Assembly: GCA_036803025.1 (NCBI GenBank) | Contig: DAIRVC010000005.1 | Location: 1 to 42,360, forward strand | DNA from: DAIRVC01 sp036803025 | GTDB taxonomy: Bacteria; Chloroflexota; Anaerolineae; Anaerolineales; E44-bin32 | DNA: 42,360 bases | Reading direction: 5' to 3' | In this document: positions 29,933-38,356 of the stretch, piece after piece | How the letters are laid out: each line of letters starts with the position of its first letter | Numbering within the stretch: position 1 is the first letter of the stretch | The notes under the pieces: generated by a model | Seen by the model: only the letters and a program-made list of their open reading frames with translations | Database searches by the model: none | What the model was told of the DNA's origin: nothing | Translations under genes and position numbers: made by a program

Positions 29933-31396
29933 ATGGAGCCTAACGAGAAGCCCATCGGGGCACAGGCGGACGCTTCGGGGGATGCCGGCGCCGCAAACGC
30001 CCACCCGATGGACGCCATGCTGGAGGGGGAGAACTACGAACTGGACATGCCCAAGCGCGGCGAAATCCGCGAAGGGACGATCGCGCGCATTGCCGATAAC
30101 GACATCCTGGTGGACATCGGCGCCAAGTCGGAAGGCCTGATCCCCGCCCGCGAGATGGAGCAGATCCCGGCCGAAGAGCGCGAGCAGTTGGCGGTCGGCC
30201 AGAAGATCCTGGTCTACATCGTGCAGTCGGGTGAGCGCGATGGCGGGATCCTGCTGTCGCTGGCGCGCGCCGAAGAGGAGAAGGACTGGCTGGACGCCGA
30301 GAACCTGCGCCAGAGCCAGGAGCTCTTCGAAGGGAGTGTGGCCGGCTACAACAAGGGCGGGTTGATTGTCAAACTTGGACGGCTGCGCGGCTTCATCCCC
30401 GCCTCCCAGGTCAGCCTGTCGCGCCGGCGCCGGGCGGAGGGCGAGACCCCCGACAAGCGCTGGGCGAAGATGGTCGGCGAGCCGATCGTCGCCCGCGTGG
30501 TCGAGGTCGATCGCCGCCGCAACCGCCTGATCCTCTCGGAGCGGGCGGCCGCCCGCGAGGCGCGCGAGGCGCTCAAGGAGCGCCTGATCACCGAGTTGCG
30601 CCCGGGCGAGGTCCGCCCCGGACACGTCATCAGCCTGGCCGACTTCGGCGCCTTTGTCGACATCGGCGGCGCCGACGGCCTGGTGCACCTGTCGGAGATC
30701 TCCTGGCGGCGCATCGCCCATCCCAGCGAGGTGCTCAAGGTCGGTCAGAAGGTCCAGGTGAAGGTGCTCGGCGTCGACCCGGCCCGCAAGCGCATCAGCC
30801 TATCGATGCGCGAGCTCGAGTCCGACCCGTGGGCCGGGATCACCGAGCGCTTCGCCGAAGGCCAGCTGGTCGAAGGCACGATCACCAAGCTGATCAAGTT
30901 CGGGGCGTTCGCCAGCCTCAAGCAGGCGGACGGCTACGAGTTCGAGGGATTGATCCACATCTCGGAGCTTTCTGAGCGGCGCATCGAGCACCCGCGCGAG
31001 GTGGTCAAGGAAGGCGACACGCTGCGCCTACGGGTCATCAAGCTCGATCCGGAGCGCCGCCGCATCGGCCTGAGCCTGAAGCGGGTCGATTCGTCCGAGT
31101 ATGCCGACCTGGACTGGCGCACCGCCGCGGCCGAGCTGAACGAGCCGGTCGAGGATTTCGACGCCGCGCTGGAAGAGGACCTGTCGGCCGAGGCACCGCC
31201 GCCCGCCTCTGTCGAGGAAGGTCCGGCGACCGAAGTGCCGCCGCCTGCCTCAGTCGAGGAAGGTCCGGCGACCGAAGCGCCGCCGTCTGCCTCGGTCGAG
31301 GAAGGTCCGGCGAGCGAAGCGCCGCCGGCCGAGACGCCGGAGGCGGCCTCGCCCCCCGAAGAAGAGGGGGCAGGGACGACGCCGGAAGCCGAGTGA
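29933..31396 (+). CDS. S1 RNA-binding domain protein (ribosomal protein S1-like)
   Basis: This 487-residue protein has four S1 (OB-fold) domains, at about residues 40-112, 127-205, 218-292 and 305-385. Typical strands are GTIARIADNDILVDIGAKSE, GHVISLADFGAFVDIGGADG and GTITKLIKFGAFASLKQADG, each followed by LVHLSEIS or LIHISELS-type segments. The third and fourth domains look the most canonical. It would bind mRNA and help it onto the 30S ribosome, as S1 homologues do. The acidic, Pro-rich C-terminus contains three copies of a 14-residue repeat. It has a near-consensus promoter and is followed by a hairpin terminator before clpC. Confidence 0.9.
   Translation: MEPNEKPIGAQADASGDAGAANAHPMDAMLEGENYELDMPKRGEIREGTIARIADNDILVDIGAKSEGLIPAREMEQIPAEEREQLAVGQKILVYIVQSGERDGGILLSLARAEEEKDWLDAENLRQSQELFEGSVAGYNKGGLIVKLGRLRGFIPASQVSLSRRRRAEGETPDKRWAKMVGEPIVARVVEVDRRRNRLILSERAAAREAREALKERLITELRPGEVRPGHVISLADFGAFVDIGGADGLVHLSEISWRRIAHPSEVLKVGQKVQVKVLGVDPARKRISLSMRELESDPWAGITERFAEGQLVEGTITKLIKFGAFASLKQADGYEFEGLIHISELSERRIEHPREVVKEGDTLRLRVIKLDPERRRIGLSLKRVDSSEYADLDWRTAAAELNEPVEDFDAALEEDLSAEAPPPASVEEGPATEVPPPASVEEGPATEAPPSASVEEGPASEAPPAETPEAASPPEEEGAGTTPEAE
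31193..31318 (+). repeat. Three 42-bp tandem repeats at the end of the S1 gene
   Basis: Units 31193-31234, 31235-31276 and 31277-31318 encode A/V-PP-P/S-ASVEEGPA-T/S-E, and a partial fourth (GCGCCGCCGGCC) follows. The copies differ at a few, mostly silent, positions. In-frame gain or loss of units would change only the length of the acidic tail. Confidence 0.9.
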
Positions 31397-31402
31397 CTTC
31401 TG

Positions 31403-31445
31403 GGCCGGGTGTGGAAGCCAGCACGCCCGGCCTACTTCTTTCCTA
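31403..31445 (+). terminator. Probable terminator of the S1 gene
   Basis: GGCCGGG (31403-31409) pairs with CCCGGCC (31426-31432), and the inner bases extend the stem partly (TGTG with CACG-like pairing). The T-rich TACTTCTTTCCT follows directly. Confidence 0.65.
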
Positions 31446-31486
31446 CCCCAAATCGCACGCTCCGAGCGCGGTGGGACTCGAAACTC

Positions 31487-31495
31487 TGGTAGAAT
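31487..31495 (+). promoter_or_regulatory. Extended -10 promoter of clpC
   Basis: TGGTAGAAT lies about 48 nt before the GTG start, with GGAGG just upstream of that start. No -35 is evident. No CtsR-type heptad or CIRCE element was seen around it, so stress control, if any, uses another signal. Confidence 0.45.
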
Positions 31496-31542
31496 CAGAC
31501 AAGGGTAGTATGAGTTAGGGTAGTCGAGCGCGGAGGGTGACC

Positions 31543-34041
<2,499 letters not shown>

Positions 34042-34069
34042 GGCGGGGCAGCCGGCACTCGTGAACTGA

Positions 34070-34097
34070 CCGGCCCGACGGATTCTCGTCGGGCCGG
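34070..34097 (+). terminator. clpC terminator hairpin
   Basis: CCGGCCCGACG and CGTCGGGCCGG form a perfect 11-bp stem with a 6-nt loop, followed at once by TTGTATAAT. The weak T-tract of the terminator overlaps the -10 region of radA, so both signals are packed into about 37 bp. Confidence 0.75.
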
Positions 34098-34100
34098 TTG

Positions 34101-34106
34101 TATAAT
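34101..34106 (+). promoter_or_regulatory. -10 box of radA
   Basis: A perfect TATAAT ends 15 nt before GTG 34122, implying a leader of about 9 nt without a Shine-Dalgarno. Upstream, the clpC terminator hairpin occupies the -35 region, so recognition must rest mainly on the -10 element. Confidence 0.55.
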
Positions 34107-34121
34107 GCCGGCGGGCTTCCC

Positions 34122-35504
34122 GTGGCGAAGACACCTAAGATCCAGTACGTCTGCCAGCAATGCGGCCGCAGCGCGCCCAAGGCGCTCGGGCGCTGCCCGC
34201 AATGTGGGGCCTGGAACAGCATGGTCGGCGAAGCCGCCCCGGCCGCCTCGCGCCGCCCGGGCCGGACCGGCCCGGCACTCTCGCGGCCGCGCCGCCTGGT
34301 CGAGGTGCAAGCGGGCGTCGATGATCGCCTGCGCCTGCCGATCGGGGAGTTCGCCCGCGTCCTGGGCGGGGGCATTGTCGCCGGCTCGGTCGTACTGATC
34401 GGCGGCGATCCGGGCATCGGCAAGTCGACACTGCTGCTGCAGATGGCGCTGGCCATGGCCCGTGTCGGGCGCGTGCTGTATGTCTCAGGCGAAGAATCGG
34501 AGACCCAGATCAAGAGTCGCGCGCTGCGGCTCTCGCCCGAGGGGGAATCGAGCCTGCCGCAAGAGCTCTTCCTGGTCACCGAGACCGATCTCTCCGCCAT
34601 CCTGCAGCACGTGGACAGCCTGGAGCCGCAGTTGCTGGTGATCGATTCGATCCAGACGGTCTATCTGCCCGAGCTCGATTCGTCGGCCGGCTCGATCACC
34701 CAGGTGCGCGAGTCGGCCGCTCGCCTGCAGGCGCTGGCCAAGGCCACCAATGCGGCCGTGTTCCTGGTCGGACACGTCACCAAAGAGGGTGCCATCGCCG
34801 GGCCGCGTGTCCTGGAACACATCGTCGATACCGTCTTGTACCTGGAGGGCGATCCGTACCACGCCTACCGACTGCTGCGGTCGGTCAAGAACCGCTTTGG
34901 GGCAACGGCCGAAGTGGGCGTGTTCGAGATGCGCGCCTCGGGCATGGCCGAAGTCGCCAATCCGTCCGAGGCCTTCCTGGCCGAGCGGGTGATCCACGCG
35001 CCCGGCTCGGCGGTCGCCGTCACCATGGAGGGCACGCGGCCGCTGTTGGTCGAGGTGCAGGGCCTGACCAGCGAGACGGCCTTCGGCAATCCGCGGCGCA
35101 CCGCCAACGGGTTGGACTACAACCGTCTGCTCCTGACGATCGCCGTTCTCACGCGGCGCGTCGGCCTGCGCCTGGGCAACCAGGACGTGTTTGCCAACGT
35201 GGTTGGGGGGCTGCAGGTGAGCGAGCCAGCGGCCGACCTGGCTGTGGCGGCCGCGATCGCCTCGTCGCTCAGGGACCGTCCGCTGCCGGCCGATCTGGCG
35301 CTGATCGGCGAGGTCGGGCTGTCCGGTGAACTGCGCGCGGTCGGGCAGATGGCCGCCCGGCTGCGCGAGGCCGGCAAGCTCGGATTCCGACGCGTCATCG
35401 TGCCGCAGACGGTGCGGCGCGGCGAGAGCTGGCCGTCGGAGGTGCGCGCCCTGCCGGCACGCTCCGTTCAACAAGCCCTCGAAGAAGCCTGGCGCGAGGC
35501 CTGA
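34122..35504 (+). CDS. radA: DNA repair protein RadA
   Basis: RadA is a RecA-like helicase that drives branch migration during recombination. The 460-residue protein has the N-terminal zinc finger (Cys 11, 14, 25 and 28), Walker A GGDPGIGKST (from residue 94), the RadA-specific KNRFG motif (256-260) and a C-terminal Lon-like domain (LPADLALIGEVGLSGELRAV). GTG 34122 is chosen because the zinc finger begins nine codons later and a -10 box lies just upstream; the open frame contains that box. It lies between clpC and dnaA, a setting consistent with a DNA-maintenance neighbourhood. Confidence 0.95.
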   Translation: MAKTPKIQYVCQQCGRSAPKALGRCPQCGAWNSMVGEAAPAASRRPGRTGPALSRPRRLVEVQAGVDDRLRLPIGEFARVLGGGIVAGSVVLIGGDPGIGKSTLLLQMALAMARVGRVLYVSGEESETQIKSRALRLSPEGESSLPQELFLVTETDLSAILQHVDSLEPQLLVIDSIQTVYLPELDSSAGSITQVRESAARLQALAKATNAAVFLVGHVTKEGAIAGPRVLEHIVDTVLYLEGDPYHAYRLLRSVKNRFGATAEVGVFEMRASGMAEVANPSEAFLAERVIHAPGSAVAVTMEGTRPLLVEVQGLTSETAFGNPRRTANGLDYNRLLLTIAVLTRRVGLRLGNQDVFANVVGGLQVSEPAADLAVAAAIASSLRDRPLPADLALIGEVGLSGELRAVGQMAARLREAGKLGFRRVIVPQTVRRGESWPSEVRALPARSVQQALEEAWREA

Positions 35505-35638
35505 ATCGTGTCTCGACCCCTGTCGCTCGATGTAAATCACCGAGGGCAGGGCGGCGCGTGCCCATTTTCACTGATTCGGGCGAAGGCTGAGAATCGCGCT
35601 TCGGGCTGGTCCCACGACCCCCGGCCCACGGCGGGCAT

Positions 35639-35653
35639 CCTTTAACATTCCCG
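35639..35653. repeat. 15-bp direct repeat, copy 1
   Basis: CCTTTAACATTCCCG occurs here and again, identically, at 35807-35821, 168 bp further on. The AT-rich core stands out against the GC-rich surroundings. Chance identity over 15 bases within one spacer is unlikely. Confidence 0.75.
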
Positions 35654-35806
35654 GCGCGGTACAGACAACCTGCAGGCCAGCGGGCGTGTAGCCCCAAGGC
35701 TGGCGGTGAAGGGAGGGACTCCCCCAAGATGTCGGGGGGGTCCAGCGAGCCTCTCGCACAGGATCGGGCGCCGGTTGGCCGCGCCGGGCGGCATGCGCCG
35801 GTCCCG

Positions 35807-35821
35807 CCTTTAACATTCCCG
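35807..35821. repeat. 15-bp direct repeat, copy 2, at the edge of the AT-rich island
   Basis: This is the second exact copy of CCTTTAACATTCCCG. Its CTTTAAC faces GTTAAAG at 35848-35854, making a 7-bp inverted repeat around the AT-rich island. It ends 46 bp before the dnaA -35 box and could be a protein-binding site. Confidence 0.75.
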
Positions 35822-35867
35822 ATCCTTAAAACATTGATTCTTTTTAGGTTAAAGACGTGCCCGCGTC

Positions 35868-35896
35868 TTGAAGATGGGTGTTCCTTCTGCTAGAAT
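35868..35896 (+). promoter_or_regulatory. dnaA promoter
   Basis: TTGAAG (35868-35873) and TAGAAT (35891-35896) are 17 bp apart, and the -10 box has a TGC extension. Transcription would start near 35903, leaving a leader of about 166 nt, long for this window. Confidence 0.65.
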
Positions 35897-36068
35897 GCGG
35901 GGCGTCGTGGAAGATCACGGCCACGGAGTGATCTCCCCCGCGACGCCGGACCGGCAGAGGACCACGCCGGGCAGCACCAGGGAGACCAGAATCAATCAGG
36001 GTACGAATGGGTTGGCGCGCAGCCAGCACAGTCGAGTCTACCTTGTAACAGGTGTGGACGCGCACAAG

Positions 36069-37421
36069 ATGTCGGGCATGAATGCGGATCAGTCCTGGCA
36101 GGCGGCACTCGGGCAGCTCCAGATGGAGATGCCCAGGGCCACGTTCGACACTTGGGTGCGCGATACGGAGCTGCTGGCCTGCGAGGATGGAACGTACATT
36201 CTCGGCGTGCAGAACGCCTACGCGCGTGACTGGCTCGAAAGCCGCCTGACGGGCAGTGTCAAACGCGTCCTGAGCGGAGTCGTCGGGCGCACGGTCGAGG
36301 TGCGCTTTGTGGTCTGGCAGGGCGAGGCCGGCGAGGAGGACGCGCTGGCTTCTGCCGCGGCCTCCCCGAGCAAGGAGTCGGCGCCCGGCGTGCGCGTCCG
36401 CCTCAATCCGCGCTACCAGTTCGAGACGTTCGTGGTCGGGCCCAGCAACCGGTTGGCGCACGCTGCCGCCCAGGCTGTGGCCGAAAGCCCGGCCCGTTCG
36501 TACAACCCGCTGTTCCTGTACGGCGGTGTGGGATTGGGCAAGACCCACCTGCTGCACGCGGTCGGAAATGCCTGCGCCGGGCGCGGCCTGAGCGTCCTGT
36601 ACGTCACCTCGGAAGAGTTCACCAACGATCTGATCAACGCCATTCGCAACCACACGACCGAGATGTTCCGCGAGCGCTATCGGCGCATCGACGTCATGCT
36701 CATCGACGATATCCAGTTCATCGCCGGGAAGGAGTCGACCCAGGAGGAGTTCTTCCACACCTTCAACGCTCTGCACGGCCAGGACAAGCAGCTGGTCATT
36801 TCCTCCGATCGGCCGCCCAAGGCGTTGGTCACGTTGGAGGAGCGCCTACGCTCGCGCTTCGAATGGGGCTTGACAGCCGACATCCAACCGCCAGATTTCG
36901 AGACGCGCGTGGCCATCCTGCGCTCGAAGGCCGAGCGGGCCGGACGGCAGGTCGAGCCGCAGTACCTGGAGATGATCGCCCGGCGGGTGCAGAGCAATAT
37001 TCGGGAACTGGAAGGCGCCCTGACGCGCGTGCTGGCCTTCAGCGACCTGAGCGAGATGCCGATGACCCCCGAGCTGGTGGAGAACACGCTGACCGATCTG
37101 ATGCCGCGCGCCAGCGCGCTCTCACCCGATCGGATCATTGCCGCGGTGGCCGAGCATTTCAGCGTGGACGAAGACCGGCTGCTCAGCCGCGATCGCTCGG
37201 CCCTGGTGGCGCTGCCTCGGCAGGTGGCCATGTACCTGATCCGGGCCGAGACCGACGCCTCGCTGCCGCAAATCGGGAACGCGTTGGGCGGGCGCGATCA
37301 CACCACGGTCATGTACGGCTGCGACAAGATCACAGACCTGCTTGAGACCGACGAAGGCCTGCGCCGCAAAGTGCTGGCGATCCGCGAGCGCCTGTACAAC
37401 GCGGCCCATCTGCCGGCCTGA
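36069..37421 (+). CDS. dnaA: Chromosomal replication initiator protein DnaA
   Basis: DnaA is the AAA+ protein that opens the replication origin. The 450-residue protein shows all four domains: an N-terminal interaction domain (QSWQAALGQLQMEMPRATFD and WVRDTELL, split here), a short linker, the AAA+ domain with Walker A GGVGLGKTH (from residue 152) and Walker B VMLIDDIQF, and the DNA-binding domain with LPRQVAMYLIR and GGRDHTTVMYG. ATG 36069 or 36078 is the start; the open frame runs further upstream without similarity. dnaN and rpmH are not adjacent. A GC-rich hairpin follows the stop. Confidence 0.95.
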   Translation: MSGMNADQSWQAALGQLQMEMPRATFDTWVRDTELLACEDGTYILGVQNAYARDWLESRLTGSVKRVLSGVVGRTVEVRFVVWQGEAGEEDALASAAASPSKESAPGVRVRLNPRYQFETFVVGPSNRLAHAAAQAVAESPARSYNPLFLYGGVGLGKTHLLHAVGNACAGRGLSVLYVTSEEFTNDLINAIRNHTTEMFRERYRRIDVMLIDDIQFIAGKESTQEEFFHTFNALHGQDKQLVISSDRPPKALVTLEERLRSRFEWGLTADIQPPDFETRVAILRSKAERAGRQVEPQYLEMIARRVQSNIRELEGALTRVLAFSDLSEMPMTPELVENTLTDLMPRASALSPDRIIAAVAEHFSVDEDRLLSRDRSALVALPRQVAMYLIRAETDASLPQIGNALGGRDHTTVMYGCDKITDLLETDEGLRRKVLAIRERLYNAAHLPA

Positions 37422-37449
37422 ATCGCTGACTCCCCGGTGGCACGGGTGG

Positions 37450-37473
37450 AGCCGCCGCCTTCGGGCGGCGGCT
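37450..37473 (+). terminator. dnaA terminator hairpin
   Basis: AGCCGCCGCC and GGCGGCGGCT form a perfect 10-bp stem with a stable TTCG loop, 28 bp after the dnaA stop. The following sequence has only two Ts, so termination may be incomplete. Confidence 0.65.
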
Positions 37474-37573
37474 TCGCGCCTACCCGCAGAGCCTCGGCCG
37501 GTTGTGAAGCTGTGGCCTCGCTCGGTAGTCCGGCCGCCGCGGAGGCGTCGAGCGCTTAGGGGCCTCCGCCCCG

Positions 37574-37855
37574 TTGCTCGCTGCCCCGCTCTCCGTGCCG
37601 GCCATCGCCTCGTTCACCATTTTGCAGTTCCTGTGGATCTGGAACGATCTGCTGGTGGCGCTGGTCTTCCTGGGCACCAACCCCGATGTCGCCATCGTCA
37701 CCTCGCGGCTGACGGCCATGATCGGCACCAAGGGCGAGGACTGGCACCTGCTCACCGCCGGGGCTTTCGTGACGATGGTCATCCCGCTGCTGATCTTATT
37801 CGCGCTGCAGCGCTACTTCGTCCGCGGCCTTCTGGCGGGATCCGTCAAGGGCTAG
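37574..37855 (+). pseudogene. C-terminal remnant of a sugar ABC transporter permease (MalG/UgpE type)
   Basis: About 90 residues match the end of binding-protein-dependent sugar permeases: PLSVPAIASFTILQFLWIWN, then DLLVALVFLG, the last helices, and the usual tail QRYFVRGLLAGSVKG. The similarity begins abruptly at about 37580. The upstream family part (most helices and the EAA loop with its E-A-A-x-x-DG-A core) is missing. Just before the break a hairpin (GCGGAGGC at 37539, GCCTCCGC at 37562) lies in non-coding sequence. No companion transporter genes are present, so this is a relic of a larger operon. TTG 37574 opens the frame but is not a credible start. Confidence 0.75.
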
Positions 37856-37888
37856 GGCCCAAGCCGAGGTCTGGGACCAGGTCGGCGG

Positions 37889-38344
37889 CTAGGCGCCCGG
37901 CGGCGAGAAGGGTGCGTTCCAGGCGGGGGATTTGTGCACGTGAACGACTTTCCAGTGACCGGCCTGACGCACGAGCACCCGGCTCTCGTTATGGCTGCGG
38001 ACCGTCACGCCGGATGGCGTTCCACTGGAGACTAGCAGCGTGTACGAACAGATGGCGGCGTCGCCGTAGACCTGCTCGTCGTAGTTGGCCAGGTCGAAGC
38101 GCACGCGCGCCTTGTCGCCTGAGGCGCCCGAGGCCGGCGTCGGGTCGAGAGCCTGGGCGGCGCTGTCCGGTCGAGCGGCCTCGGTCATGAGGAAGTCGTG
38201 GAATGGCAGGCCGTCGATCCGGTGCGGGGTCACATACCACTCGTACAGCCTCAGATCCTCAGCCGTCGTGGCGTGATAGGTTGCCAGGTCGGCCTCGATG
38301 ATCGCCTGCAGGTGCTTCTCCAGGGTGCGCCGAACCTCCGACAT
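37889..38344 (-). CDS. CaMKII-association-domain (NTF2-like) protein
   Basis: This small soluble protein has 151 residues and an NTF2-like cone fold. The C-terminal strand pair HNESRVLVRQAGHWKVVHVHK is split by a turn and matches bacterial homologues of the calcium/calmodulin kinase II association domain (N-x-SR-V, then W-x-x-VH-x-H-x-S). Such proteins form oligomers; their bacterial role is unclear. The N-terminal helix (VRRTLEKHLQAIIEADLATY) is typical of SnoaL/DUF4440 relatives. It starts 12 bp after the priA stop behind AGAGAGG, so it ends the Memo-CorC-PriA operon. Confidence 0.75.
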   Translation of the reverse strand: MSEVRRTLEKHLQAIIEADLATYHATTAEDLRLYEWYVTPHRIDGLPFHDFLMTEAARPDSAAQALDPTPASGASGDKARVRFDLANYDEQVYGDAAICSYTLLVSSGTPSGVTVRSHNESRVLVRQAGHWKVVHVHKSPAWNAPFSPPGA

Positions 38345-38356
38345 CGTCAGCCTCTC

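Larger units (their letters stand above)
35505..36068. other. 564-bp spacer between radA and dnaA: structured and partly AT-rich, no gene recognised
   Basis: No convincing coding frame lies here. The spacer holds two 15-bp direct repeats and several hairpins, such as GGACTCCCCC/GGGGGGGTCC at 35716-35743. An AT-rich island at about 35808-35856 is flanked by CTTTAAC and GTTAAAG, and the dnaA promoter lies at its right side. A replication origin or a structured RNA are both possible. No cluster of TTATCCACA- or TTGTCCACA-type DnaA boxes was seen; one weak TGTGGACGC lies next to the dnaA start. No known ncRNA family was recognised. Confidence 0.45.

Noticed and set aside
35505..35867. RNase P RNA, tmRNA, 6S RNA or SRP RNA in the radA-dnaA spacer
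   Set aside because: I looked for the conserved core elements of RNase P, tmRNA and SRP RNA by eye and did not find them; 6S-like long hairpin pairing was not evident either.
37574..37855. A functional small membrane protein at the permease fragment
   Set aside because: The similarity starts mid-family, the essential helices and coupling loop are absent, and there is no ribosome site, so a relic is more likely.
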